Below are positions 1-8,376 of a DNA stretch of 64,000 nt, in pieces. Source of the DNA: Pseudomonadota bacterium. GTDB taxonomy: Bacteria > Pseudomonadota > Alphaproteobacteria > Rhizobiales > Rhizobiaceae. A program made the translations under genes and the position numbers. Location: contig JAEYDD010000067.1 of assembly GCA_023404095.1 (NCBI GenBank), positions 248,001-312,000 of the forward strand, given 5' to 3'. Every line of letters begins with the position of its first letter. Within the stretch, counting starts at the first letter, position 1. The notes beneath the pieces were generated by a model. It had not been told where the DNA came from and did no database searches. It was given only the letters and a program-made list of their open reading frames with translations.

Positions 1-1
1 C

Positions 2-1309
2 GTGGCGGGCAGCTCTCGGGCCGGTTCGCTGGTGCGCATCTATGCCAACGATAAGCTTTTGGGTGAGATCAAGGCCGATCCGCAGGGCCGTTTCGTGGTT
101 GATGGCGTCATGCCGCTTCCGGTCGGGCGCCACGTGATCCGGGCTGACGTGATGAGCGAAGACGCCTCCAGGGTGGAGCTGCGGGCATCCGTTCCCTTCG
201 ATCGTCCCGAAGGCGAGCAGGTGGCCGTCGTGGCGCAGGAGCCGGCAACGGATGGTGCTGCGCTTACTCTCGGCCTGATCGACGCCGGTTCGTTCGACAA
301 GCTCCGCGCGGAGGCGAACAAGGCGGTGGCGCTTTTGACCGGGCTTTACGCCAACGGCGCAGTCCCGACCGCCGAACAGCTCGCTGCGGCACGCTCCGCA
401 ACCGAAATCGCGCTGCAGTCGCTTTCGGAATACAAGACGCCGGCAGGCAGCCCCGGCGAGGCGATTGCCGCCCGCACGGCCGCGGTTGCCGCCGAGGTGC
501 TGGCAAAGCTGAAGACGTTGCCCGCCGATGCCGCAACCGTCGGCAAGTCGATCGGCCAGATCGAGACGGCGGTGAAGGACGCGCTGACACCGGCCAGCAA
601 CGGCCAGGTGGCCGAACAGGCGCCGGCGCCGGCCGTTGATGTCGGCGCGCTGGAAAGCCGTGTGCTCGATCTTTCCCGCCGCTTCTCCGACCTGCTGGCC
701 GACGCTGGAGCGACGCCTGAAATGCTCGCTGCTGCCCGCGTCGAACTCGAAGGTGCTCTCGGCCAGGTCGTCGGCTATGCGGCACCGACCGGTACCGATG
801 CTGCAAGGCTGGCGCTCGTCGACAAGCTGAAGCTGTGGGCGCGTTCCGTCGTCGATGCGTTGTCGTCGGTGCCGGCAGATGCGCCTAAGGCGGCTTACAC
901 AGGTGCGCTTGCAAGCCTGCAGGCGGCGCCGGAAGCGTTGTTGTCGTCCAAGGACATTGCCTCCGCCGGTAACGGTGAGCCGGCCATCGCACAGGCCGGC
1001 ACCGCGACCGATGCCGCATCGGTGACAAGCCAGGAGCAGGCGGCGGTCAGCCAGCCGCAGACGATTGAGCAGGCGCCGCTGAAGGAGAGCAAGAACTCCG
1101 TCATCATTCGCCGGGGCGACACGCTTTGGCAGATCGCCCGCCGCGTCTATGGCCAGGGCGTGCGCTATACGACGATCTACCTCGCCAACGAGGACCAGAT
1201 CACCGACCCCGACCGCATCCTGCCCGGCCAGATCTTCGGTGTTCCCGACAACGCCATGCCGGAGACGGAGGCGGAGGAAATTCACCGCAAGCATATGAAG
1301 GGCAACTGA
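2..1309 (+). CDS. LysM domain protein, 5'-truncated by the window edge
   Basis: The reading frame is open from the first bases, so the true start lies upstream. The visible 435 residues begin with an Ig-like stretch (VRIYANDKLLGEI... GRHVIRADV). A long Ala/Glu-rich, probably helical linker follows, and a single LysM domain sits near the C-terminus (about residues 367-416, with GDTLWQIARRVYG and ILPGQIFGVP). LysM domains bind peptidoglycan, so this is probably an envelope or periplasmic protein. Rhizobial proteins of this layout are usually annotated only as LysM peptidoglycan-binding proteins, and I assign no enzymatic role. The stop TGA is followed by a clear terminator hairpin, so this is the end of its transcription unit. 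Confidence 0.85.
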   Translation: MAGSSRAGSLVRIYANDKLLGEIKADPQGRFVVDGVMPLPVGRHVIRADVMSEDASRVELRASVPFDRPEGEQVAVVAQEPATDGAALTLGLIDAGSFDKLRAEANKAVALLTGLYANGAVPTAEQLAAARSATEIALQSLSEYKTPAGSPGEAIAARTAAVAAEVLAKLKTLPADAATVGKSIGQIETAVKDALTPASNGQVAEQAPAPAVDVGALESRVLDLSRRFSDLLADAGATPEMLAAARVELEGALGQVVGYAAPTGTDAARLALVDKLKLWARSVVDALSSVPADAPKAAYTGALASLQAAPEALLSSKDIASAGNGEPAIAQAGTATDAASVTSQEQAAVSQPQTIEQAPLKESKNSVIIRRGDTLWQIARRVYGQGVRYTTIYLANEDQITDPDRILPGQIFGVPDNAMPETEAEEIHRKHMKGN

Positions 1310-1371
1310 GGGCCCGTCGCCTTTTCGCCGTCTTCAGCATTGCATCGCGCGGACGACGGTCCTATCTCACC

Positions 1372-1403
1372 AATGCGGCGTCCAGATCGGGCGCCGCATT
1401 TTT
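1372..1403 (+). terminator. Rho-independent terminator after the LysM gene
   Basis: A perfect 9-bp stem (AATGCGGCG at 1372-1380 pairing with CGCCGCATT at 1392-1400) with an 11-nt loop runs into TTTTT at 1399-1403. It lies between the LysM stop codon and the start of the ABC exporter. Confidence 0.8.
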
Positions 1404-1446
1404 CTTGAATAGGTGAGCCGGCAGCGGCCGGTCTGCGGAGGCGCGC

Positions 1447-3336
1447 ATGGCGGCCACGACGAAGAAGACGGTTTCGGCCGACAGCAGCAATCCCCTCGGC
1501 ACGCTGGTCAATCTGTGGCCGTATATGTGGCCGTCGGGCAGGCCGGACCTGAAGATGCGGGTGGTCTGGGCGACGGTGTTCCTGCTCGCTTCCAAGCTGG
1601 TGCTCCTCCTTGTGCCCTACTTCTTCAAGTGGGCGACCGACGCGCTGAACGGCCGGCTCGACGCGGTCGATATCCTGCCGTCGTTCCTGCTCGGCGCCGT
1701 CATGCTGGTGCTTGCCTACAATTTCGCCCGCATCCTCCAGGCCGGCCTCAACCAGCTTCGCGACGCGCTCTTTGCCAGCGTCGGGCAATATGCGGTGCGC
1801 CAGCTCGCCTATCGCACCTTTGTCCACCTGCACCGACTGTCGCTGCGCTTCCACCTCGAGCGGCGCACCGGCGGCCTGTCGCGCGTCATCGAGCGCGGTA
1901 CAAAGGGCATCGAGACGATCGTGCGCTTCACGATCCTCAACTCCATCCCCACGATCATCGAATTTCTGCTGACCGCGATCGTCTTCTGGGCGGGCTATGG
2001 CTTCAGCTATCTTCTGGTGACCGCCGTCACCGTCGCGCTCTACATCTGGTTCACCGTGCGGGCCAGCGACTGGCGCATCTCCATCCGTCGCTCGATGAAC
2101 GACAGCGATACGGAGGCCAACACCAAGGCGATCGATTCGCTTCTGAATTTCGAGACGGTCAAATACTTCGGCAACGAGGAGATGGAGGCGAAGCGCTTCG
2201 ACCAGTCGATGGAGCGCTACGAGAAGGCGGCGACCCAGGTCTGGACATCGCTCGGCTGGCTGAACTTCGGCCAGGCCCTGATCTTCGGCATCGGTACCGC
2301 GGTCATGATGGTCATGTCGGCGTTGGCCGTCCAGCGCGGCGAGCAGACGATCGGCGACTTCGTCTTCGTCAACGCCATGCTGATCCAGCTGGCGATTCCG
2401 CTGAACTTCATCGGCTTCGTCTATCGCGAGATCCGCCAGGGCCTGACCGACATCGAGCAGATGTTCGATCTGCTGGAGGTTCAGGCGGAGGTGGAGGATG
2501 CCCCGGACGCTAAGCCGCTGCGTGCGGGTGCCGGTGCCATCGCCTTTCGCGACGTGCATTTCGCCTACGATCCGGCACGCCCGATCCTGAAGGGCGTTTC
2601 CTTCGAGGTGCCGGCCGGCAAGACGGTCGCAATCGTCGGCCCTTCGGGAGCGGGGAAGTCGACCTTGTCGCGGCTTCTCTATCGCTTCTACGACGTCCAG
2701 CAGGGGTCGGTCACCATCGACGGGCAGGACGTGCGCGAGGTGACGCAGAAATCGCTTCGCTCGGCGATCGGCATGGTGCCGCAGGATACCGTGCTCTTCA
2801 ACGACACGATCGGCTACAACATCCGCTACGGCCGGCCTGCTGCGACCGAAGAAGAGGTGAGGGCCGCTGCCGATATTGCCCAGATCAGCGGCTTCATCGA
2901 TCACCTGCCGGGCGGCTACAAGGCCATGGTGGGCGAGCGCGGCCTGAAACTGTCCGGCGGCGAGAAGCAGCGCGTCGCGATTGCCCGGACGATCTTGAAG
3001 AGTCCGCCGATCCTGATCCTCGACGAGGCGACATCGGCGCTGGATACCCGGACGGAGCAGGAGATCCAGACGGCCCTCGACCTCGTTTCAAGGAACCGCA
3101 CGACGCTGGTCATCGCCCACCGGCTTTCGACGGTGGTGGGCGCCGATGAGATCATCGTCCTGAAGGACGGTCTGATTGCCGAGCGCGGCACCCACGCCGG
3201 CCTGTTGCGCCAGGGTGGCCTCTACGCTTCGATGTGGAACCGCCAGCGCGAGGCGACCGAGGCGGAGGAGCATCTGAAGCAGGTGCGCGAGTCCGACGAA
3301 TTGGGTGTGGTGATCCGCAAGGCGCCGGCAAGCTGA
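1447..3336 (+). CDS. ABC exporter, fused permease and ATPase, Atm1/HMT1-like
   Basis: This 629-residue half-transporter has an N-terminal six-helix ABC exporter membrane domain (about 30-340) and a C-terminal ATPase domain. The ATPase shows Walker [10 protein letters not shown] (398-406), signature LSGGEKQRVAIAR (from 502), Walker B ILILDEAT and an AHRLSTV switch. Half-transporters act as homodimers in the inner membrane. The motif KYFGNEE and the general layout match the Atm1/ABCB7 type, which in bacteria exports glutathione-linked compounds and metals. That substrate assignment is inference from the family. The ATG is preceded by GGAG at 1437-1440. The gene stands alone between a terminator and a convergent gene. 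Confidence 0.88.
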   Translation: MAATTKKTVSADSSNPLGTLVNLWPYMWPSGRPDLKMRVVWATVFLLASKLVLLLVPYFFKWATDALNGRLDAVDILPSFLLGAVMLVLAYNFARILQAGLNQLRDALFASVGQYAVRQLAYRTFVHLHRLSLRFHLERRTGGLSRVIERGTKGIETIVRFTILNSIPTIIEFLLTAIVFWAGYGFSYLLVTAVTVALYIWFTVRASDWRISIRRSMNDSDTEANTKAIDSLLNFETVKYFGNEEMEAKRFDQSMERYEKAATQVWTSLGWLNFGQALIFGIGTAVMMVMSALAVQRGEQTIGDFVFVNAMLIQLAIPLNFIGFVYREIRQGLTDIEQMFDLLEVQAEVEDAPDAKPLRAGAGAIAFRDVHFAYDPARPILKGVSFEVPAGKTVAIVGPSGAGKSTLSRLLYRFYDVQQGSVTIDGQDVREVTQKSLRSAIGMVPQDTVLFNDTIGYNIRYGRPAATEEEVRAAADIAQISGFIDHLPGGYKAMVGERGLKLSGGEKQRVAIARTILKSPPILILDEATSALDTRTEQEIQTALDLVSRNRTTLVIAHRLSTVVGADEIIVLKDGLIAERGTHAGLLRQGGLYASMWNRQREATEAEEHLKQVRESDELGVVIRKAPAS

Positions 3337-3439
3337 AGCCGGCGCGCGAAAGCGTGGAGTGTTTTGCCGTCGCGCGCCTGTCATGGCCTCGCCTGTCAGA
3401 GCCGCGACACCGCTGCACGCTTTTGCGTGACATCTCTTT

Positions 3440-4135
3440 CTAGCTCACCAGTTCCGTCGCATGAACGATGCCTTCTTCGCTGGCAAGCGCAGCCTTTGCC
3501 ACCGCCCGCAGAAAGGCGAACCAGTTTTCGTTCTCGCTCAGGCTGCCGATGCCGAGCTGCCGGCGGACCCGGTTGAGCGCCTGCTCTGTCTCTGGGCCGA
3601 AGACCCCGTCTGCGCCGGCATCGCCGACGCTCTGGTTGAACAGCTTCGCAAGCGCGTGCTGGACGAAGATGACATGGCTGCGCGCGTCGCGCTTGAACCG
3701 CGGCGCGGTGCCGTTGTCGAAGTGAAGATGGTCCTCGTGCGCCTTGTTGTAGTCGTGGTTGAGCACGGTGCCGAAATGCAGCCGCAGCACGGCCTCGATC
3801 GCCAGATAGAGAAACGGTCGCTCGGGAAAAGTGTCGGCGACCCATCGGGTGCCATCGGCAAAGATCAGGGCGTCAAGGTCGAAGGCCCTGTTCCTGTAGT
3901 GATAGGATGCGCCGCTTCCCTCGCGGCCGACGCCCCCGCTCCATATCTGGGTGATGTCGAAGCCCCCGGAGGCGAGCACGGTTTTCAGGTCGTCAATGCA
4001 GGCTGTGCACTGCGCGAGAAAGTCCGCATCGATATAGGGGCGCATCGGCACGGCCGTGCGGCCGTAGGAGTTACCGTTGAAACGGTCATAGTAGAGCGGC
4101 AGTCCTGAAATACTGTCGACGCGGGTGAGTGTCAT
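3440..4135 (-). CDS. Extensin/M15-like peptidase with peptidoglycan-binding domain
   Basis: This is a 231-residue protein. Residues 77-90 (SYHYRNRAFDLDAL) and 133-140 (HEDHLHFD) give the His/Asp/His metal-ligand pattern of extensin-like and M15 DD-peptidase folds. Residues about 153-195 (VQHALAKLF... DGVFGPETEQALNRVRRQLG) look like a peptidoglycan-binding type 1 domain. It probably cleaves or binds cell-wall peptide. No signal peptide is visible at the N-terminus (MTLTRVDSISGLPLYYD), which is odd for a wall enzyme. The start is secure: AGGAGG lies a few bases upstream (about 4142-4147) on the minus strand. It converges with the ABC exporter and diverges from psd. Confidence 0.75.
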   Translation of the reverse strand: MTLTRVDSISGLPLYYDRFNGNSYGRTAVPMRPYIDADFLAQCTACIDDLKTVLASGGFDITQIWSGGVGREGSGASYHYRNRAFDLDALIFADGTRWVADTFPERPFLYLAIEAVLRLHFGTVLNHDYNKAHEDHLHFDNGTAPRFKRDARSHVIFVQHALAKLFNQSVGDAGADGVFGPETEQALNRVRRQLGIGSLSENENWFAFLRAVAKAALASEEGIVHATELVS

Positions 4136-4350
4136 GTCATCCTCCTACTTTTGATTGTAATTTGCATTGATACAACCAAAAGAGGGTTTCCGCCACCGCC
4201 GTCTGGTGGCCAATGTCGGCCATGCAAGTTGCATGGGGCACCGTTCAGATGTGGATGCTCCCTTCAGAATAAGGGCAACTTCCCCCGCCGCATTGCTCCC
4301 GCGGCGGTTTCGCGCTAGTTGCAAGGCACGTAAAAGCGGAGAAGCATGGC

Positions 4351-5049
4351 ATGAGTCTGGTCGATACGGTGCGTAACACGCTGGTTCCCGTTCATCGCGA
4401 CGGGTGGAAGTTCGTTGCCGCCTTCTTCGTGGTGTCGTTGATCCTCGGCTTCCTTTGGGAGCCTTTGATGTGGATCGGCTTCATTCTGACGGTCTGGTGT
4501 GCCTACTTCTTCCGAGACCCGGAACGCGTGACGCCGCAGGATCCGGACCTCGTCATCAGCCCGGCAGACGGGCGTGTTTCCGCCATCGCCATGGTGACGC
4601 CGCCGCTCGAGCTGGAACTCGGCTCGGAGCCGATGCTGCGCATCTCCGTCTTCATGAACGTCTTCAACTGTCACGTGAACCGTTCGCCGATGCGCGGCAG
4701 CGTGCGTCGGATCGCCTATCGCGCCGGCCGCTTCCTCAATGCCGAACTCGACAAGGCGAGCCAGGAGAACGAGCGCAACGGTCTCGTCATCGACACCGTC
4801 CACGGCGAGATCGGTGTCGTCCAGATCGCCGGCCTCGTGGCACGCCGCATCGTCTGCTGGACCTCGACGTTCGATCATCTTGAAGCGGGCGAGCGTTTCG
4901 GCCTGATCCGTTTCGGCTCGCGGCTCGACGTCTTCCTGCCGGCCGGCGCCGAGGCGCGTGTCTCCGTAGGGCAGACGGCCATCGCGGGCGAGACCGTGCT
5001 GGCGGAATTCGGCTCTGCCAAGGGACCCACACTGGGCCGCCGGGGTTGA
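4351..5049 (+). CDS. psd: Phosphatidylserine decarboxylase proenzyme, short type
   Basis: It converts phosphatidylserine to phosphatidylethanolamine at the inner membrane. The 232-residue protein has a hydrophobic N-terminal hairpin (about 20-52), SPADGRV (70-76), [13 protein letters not shown] and the autocleavage site FGS, with Gly189-Ser190. Cleavage there turns Ser190 into the pyruvoyl prosthetic group. The length fits the short alphaproteobacterial/archaeal class rather than the roughly 320-residue E. coli type. The ATG follows GCGGAG; a second ATG at 4346 is out of frame. It forms an operon with pssA, the previous step of the same pathway. Confidence 0.95.
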   Translation: MSLVDTVRNTLVPVHRDGWKFVAAFFVVSLILGFLWEPLMWIGFILTVWCAYFFRDPERVTPQDPDLVISPADGRVSAIAMVTPPLELELGSEPMLRISVFMNVFNCHVNRSPMRGSVRRIAYRAGRFLNAELDKASQENERNGLVIDTVHGEIGVVQIAGLVARRIVCWTSTFDHLEAGERFGLIRFGSRLDVFLPAGAEARVSVGQTAIAGETVLAEFGSAKGPTLGRRG

Positions 5050-5137
5050 CAGATCGAAGCGCGCGCACAATGTCGGATGCATCGATCCGTCGACGCCAGA
5101 CGTCGTGCGCCCTGCCGCTCCAGCAAAGCGATACGAG

Positions 5138-5992
5138 ATGAAGACGCCGTTTCACCCCTATGAACCGAACGGACCCAATGATGAAGCTCGCGGGCCCCGT
5201 TTGCGGCAGATCCCGCTACGGGTCATCATTCCGAACCTCATCACGATCCTTGCGATTTGCGCCGGCCTGACCGGCATCCGCCTTGCCTTCGAGAACCGCT
5301 ACGAACTCGCCGTCGCCATGGTGCTGCTGGCGGCTTTCCTCGATGGCATCGACGGGCGCGTCGCCCGTCTGCTGAAGGCGACGTCCAAGTTCGGCGTGCA
5401 GATGGATTCGCTGGCCGACATCGTCAATTTCGGCGTGGCGCCGGCGCTGGTGCTCTATGTCTTCGTGCTCGACCAGGCCCGTTCCATCGGCTGGATCGCC
5501 GCGCTGATCTTCGCCATTGCCGCCGGCTTGCGGCTGGCCCGCTTCAACGTCATGTCCGAGCGGGAAAACAAGGCGACCTGGCAATCGGAGTATTTTGTCG
5601 GCGTGCCGGCTCCCGCCGGCGCCATGCTGGTGCTCCTGCCCGTCTATGTCGGCTTTCTGGGCGTTGCGCCCAGCACGCCCTTCGCCCTGATCTCCTCGGC
5701 CTACACCGTCCTGATCGCCTTCCTGCTCGTCAGCCGTGTTCCGGTCTGGTCCGGCAAGTCCGAGGGCGGCCGCATTCGCAGGGATCTTGTCCTGCCCGTC
5801 ATGCTCGTCGTCGTCATTTATGTCGCGACGCTGATGAGCTTCACCTGGGAGACCATGGTGGTGACGGTGGCGCTCTATCTTGCGTCCCTGCCGTTCGGCG
5901 CGCGTGCCTGGTATCGCAAGTACGGCGGCTGGCCGTCGACCGATACGGCGGTGGAAAACCAGTTCGCCGGCGAGGGCGAAGACGAACACTGA
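5138..5992 (+). CDS. pssA: CDP-diacylglycerol-serine O-phosphatidyltransferase
   Basis: It makes phosphatidylserine from CDP-diacylglycerol and serine, feeding the Psd enzyme encoded just upstream. The CDP-alcohol phosphatidyltransferase motif is complete: D72-G73, A76-R77, G86, D90, D94 (DGRVARLLKATSKFG then D-x3-D). About seven or eight hydrophobic segments follow. I chose ATG 5138 (MKTPFHPYEPNG, 284 residues) because rhizobial PssA proteins begin with this kind of PF-PxEPNGP sequence. A GTG at 5105 in the same frame would add 11 residues. The 88-bp gap after psd and the shared strand indicate one operon. Confidence 0.93.
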   Translation: MKTPFHPYEPNGPNDEARGPRLRQIPLRVIIPNLITILAICAGLTGIRLAFENRYELAVAMVLLAAFLDGIDGRVARLLKATSKFGVQMDSLADIVNFGVAPALVLYVFVLDQARSIGWIAALIFAIAAGLRLARFNVMSERENKATWQSEYFVGVPAPAGAMLVLLPVYVGFLGVAPSTPFALISSAYTVLIAFLLVSRVPVWSGKSEGGRIRRDLVLPVMLVVVIYVATLMSFTWETMVVTVALYLASLPFGARAWYRKYGGWPSTDTAVENQFAGEGEDEH

Positions 5993-6122
5993 GGCTTCGC
6001 GCTTCCCTTTCGAGAAATTTCCGCCTTGGGCGGATCTCCGGTCCGGCATGCAAATGCCGGGCATTAGCTTTGCATTTCCATCCGCTGCCTTGCCATTGAA
6101 AAGCGTCCTTCGCCGTGATAGT

Positions 6123-6147
6123 TAACATGCTAGTCGATAGCATGCTA
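6123..6147. promoter_or_regulatory. Putative MarR operator, two palindromic half-sites
   Basis: Two 10-bp palindromic boxes, TAACATGCTA (6123-6132, one mismatch) and TAGCATGCTA (6138-6147, perfect), lie 15 bp apart centre to centre and end 19 bp before the marR ATG. A TTGAAA hexamer sits upstream at 6096-6101, so the boxes probably overlap or follow the promoter. This is the usual place for autoregulation by a MarR protein. The role is inferred from symmetry and position. Confidence 0.6.
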
Positions 6148-6166
6148 ATTATAAACGAGCTATGAA

Positions 6167-6616
6167 ATGTTCGCCTCAAACCCCAATGATGTCATCCTCG
6201 AAGAACTCTCGCGTGCTGGCCGCAAGATGCGGGCACTGTTTGATGCGCGGGTGAAGGAGAGGGGGTTGACGCTGTCCCGCGCGCGCACTCTGCTCATACT
6301 GTCGAAGCGACAGGGCTTGACGCAGCGCGAGCTTGCCGAGGAGCTGGATATCGAAACGCCGACGCTCGTCCGCCTTCTGGACGGTATGGAAAAGCAGGAT
6401 TTCATCGAGCGCCGCAACGTCGACGGCGACCGCCGGGCCAAGCAGATCTTCATGACAGCCGGCGGCGAGATCGTGGCCCGCGAAATCCTGGAATTGGCTC
6501 ATGAGCTCAGGCGCGACCTCCTCAAGGGTGTCAGCGAAGAGGACATGGCGACGACGCTGCGGGTGCTGCGGAACATCTCCACCTGCGCGTCGACCTCCTG
6601 TCGGGAAAGCGTGTGA
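6167..6616 (+). CDS. MarR family transcriptional regulator
   Basis: This 149-residue winged-helix protein has the MarR core: LTLSRARTLLILSKRQGLTQRELAEELDIETPTLVRLLDGMEKQ as recognition helix region (about 34-80), then the wing with D-G-D-R-R-A-K-Q (about 85-93). The C-terminal helices for dimerisation follow. Its stop overlaps the GTG start of the MFS pump (GTGA), so it is the first gene of a MarR-MFS-HlyD efflux operon and most likely its repressor. Release of repression by a small aromatic or drug ligand is known for the family; the ligand here is unknown. The C-terminus contains two Cys (TCASTSC), which could allow redox sensing, but this is speculative. Confidence 0.88.
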   Translation: MFASNPNDVILEELSRAGRKMRALFDARVKERGLTLSRARTLLILSKRQGLTQRELAEELDIETPTLVRLLDGMEKQDFIERRNVDGDRRAKQIFMTAGGEIVAREILELAHELRRDLLKGVSEEDMATTLRVLRNISTCASTSCRESV

Positions 6617-8367
6617 CCATGCGCGCGGTGACCATCAACGACCAGGAGATCGGCAGCGGCGCAAGGGTTGCGTCTTCCCGGCCCGTGCCAGCGAACGACG
6701 ACCTTGCTCCTGCAGATCTCACGGCGGCACAGGAACCCGATTCCGAACCAGAACAAGCCGCGCCGGTACCGCCGGCCGCCGCCGCACCGGTCAGGAAAAT
6801 GCCCGCCTTCGCCTATTTCGGCGCATCCACGCTGCTGGCGCTGGCCCAGGGCTTCGGGATGAACATGATCGCCGGCAACCTGCCGCAGTTCCAGGGGGCT
6901 TACAGCGCGACGCAGACGGAGGCTACCTGGCTGATCGCAGCCAATCTGGCGCCGAATGTCAGCCTCTCGGTCGCGCTTATCAAGGTTCGCCAGCAATTTG
7001 GCATTCGGACGTTTGCTGAATGGAGCATCGGCGTCTTCGTGCTCGTATCCATCCTGCATCTGTTCGTCACCGACCTGCAGTCGGCCATTGCCATCCGCTT
7101 CATAGCCGGCATTGCCGCCGCCCCGATGTCTGGCCTGGCCTTTCTCTACATGATCGAGAAAGTCTCGCCCGAGAACAAGCTTACATATGGACTCACGGCC
7201 GCCCTGACAAACATCGCGCTCATGCCGTCGCTGACGCGTGTGCTTTTTCCGGCCCTCTTCGATCTTGGCGGCGTGCATGCCCTGTATCTGTTCGAGCTTG
7301 GCCTCGCCATGATGGCATTCGGTGCGATCTATCTTCTCCCGCTTGCCTCCCCGCCGCGCGCGAAAGTGATCGAGCGGCTCGACGTCGTCAGCTACCTGTT
7401 CGTCGCCGTCGGCTGCGGCGCGCTGGCTGTCGTCCTGACGACGGGACGGCTCTACTGGTGGCTGGAAGCGCCCTGGATCGGAAAGGCGCTGGTCGTATCG
7501 TTCTTCTGCCTCGCCGCCGCCGCCCTGATCGAGCTGAACCGGAAGCAGCCTTTCTTCGATATACGCTGGCTGACGAGCCCGGAGATCGTGCATTTCACCG
7601 TGGTGCTGCTGCTCTTCCGCCTGCTTCTGACCGAACAGACGGCGTCGGCCACCAACTTCTTCCTCATTCTCGGCCTGCAGGCCGACCAGTTGACCGGCCT
7701 CTACTCCGTGATCGCGGTCTCGACCGTCTTCGGCGGCCTGCTGTGCGCGCTCGTCATCAAGCCCGGGCGCGAGCCGCACATCCACCTGTTCTGCCTCGCC
7801 CTGATCGCGGTCGGCGCCTTCATGGACAGTCGCGCCACCAACCTGACCAGACCGCACGACATCTATCTCAGCCAGGGGATGATCGCGGTTGCCTCCGCCA
7901 TGTTCCTGCCTCTCACCATGGGGCAGGGGCTTGCGAACGCACTGAAGAAGGGGCCGAACTACATCTTCTCCTTCATCATCCTGTTCCTGGCGACACAGAG
8001 CCTTGGCGCGCAGATGGCGTCTGCCGCATTCGGCACGCTGATCACGCTCCGGGAGAAGTTCCACGCCAATGTGCTGGCGCAGACCATCACGCTGACGGAC
8101 CCCGTCGTTGCAAACCGTGTCAGCCAGCTTTCGGCCACGTACGGCCATACCCTGACCGACAGTGCGCTTCTCAAGGCCGAGGGCACGAATCTTCTGAGCC
8201 AGCAGATTACCCGTGAAGCGAACGTGCTCGCCTACAACGACGTCTTCCTGCTGATCTCTGTTCTTTCGGCGGGCGCGGCCCTTTGCCTGCTCGCCCACGT
8301 CACCTTCAACGCAATCAAGAACCGTATACGCGACCGCCATGCCGCAGAAGCGCCGGTCGCAGCCTGA
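6613..8367 (+). CDS. MFS multidrug efflux transporter, DHA2/EmrB-like
   Basis: A 584-residue inner-membrane protein. About 60 N-terminal residues are Pro/Ala/Glu-rich and cytoplasmic, then come about 14 hydrophobic segments as in the DHA2 (EmrB/QacA) group. It is an H+-coupled drug exporter by family. It partners with the HlyD-type adaptor encoded 9 bp downstream, together forming an EmrAB-like tripartite pump that would need an outer-membrane channel encoded elsewhere. The start is uncertain: GTG 6613 overlaps the marR stop and has GGGAAAG 6 bp upstream, while ATG 6619 would shorten the protein by two residues. The order is B then A, the reverse of E. coli emrAB. Confidence 0.88.
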   Translation: MTMRAVTINDQEIGSGARVASSRPVPANDDLAPADLTAAQEPDSEPEQAAPVPPAAAAPVRKMPAFAYFGASTLLALAQGFGMNMIAGNLPQFQGAYSATQTEATWLIAANLAPNVSLSVALIKVRQQFGIRTFAEWSIGVFVLVSILHLFVTDLQSAIAIRFIAGIAAAPMSGLAFLYMIEKVSPENKLTYGLTAALTNIALMPSLTRVLFPALFDLGGVHALYLFELGLAMMAFGAIYLLPLASPPRAKVIERLDVVSYLFVAVGCGALAVVLTTGRLYWWLEAPWIGKALVVSFFCLAAAALIELNRKQPFFDIRWLTSPEIVHFTVVLLLFRLLLTEQTASATNFFLILGLQADQLTGLYSVIAVSTVFGGLLCALVIKPGREPHIHLFCLALIAVGAFMDSRATNLTRPHDIYLSQGMIAVASAMFLPLTMGQGLANALKKGPNYIFSFIILFLATQSLGAQMASAAFGTLITLREKFHANVLAQTITLTDPVVANRVSQLSATYGHTLTDSALLKAEGTNLLSQQITREANVLAYNDVFLLISVLSAGAALCLLAHVTFNAIKNRIRDRHAAEAPVAA

Positions 8368-8376
8368 GTAAGTGCC

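Noticed and set aside
1282..2904. 540-codon minus-strand open frame under the ABC exporter
   Set aside because: It is antisense to a gene with clear ABC motifs; its translation is Arg/His/Asp-rich with no recognisable domain, typical of a GC-rich shadow.
3322..3345. 8-bp GC-rich hairpin overlapping the stop of the ABC exporter
   Set aside because: It includes the stop codon and has no T tract, so it is not a useful terminator call.
6499..8340. 613-codon minus-strand frame under the MFS gene
   Set aside because: It is antisense to the MFS pump, highly charged and repetitive, with no family sequence.
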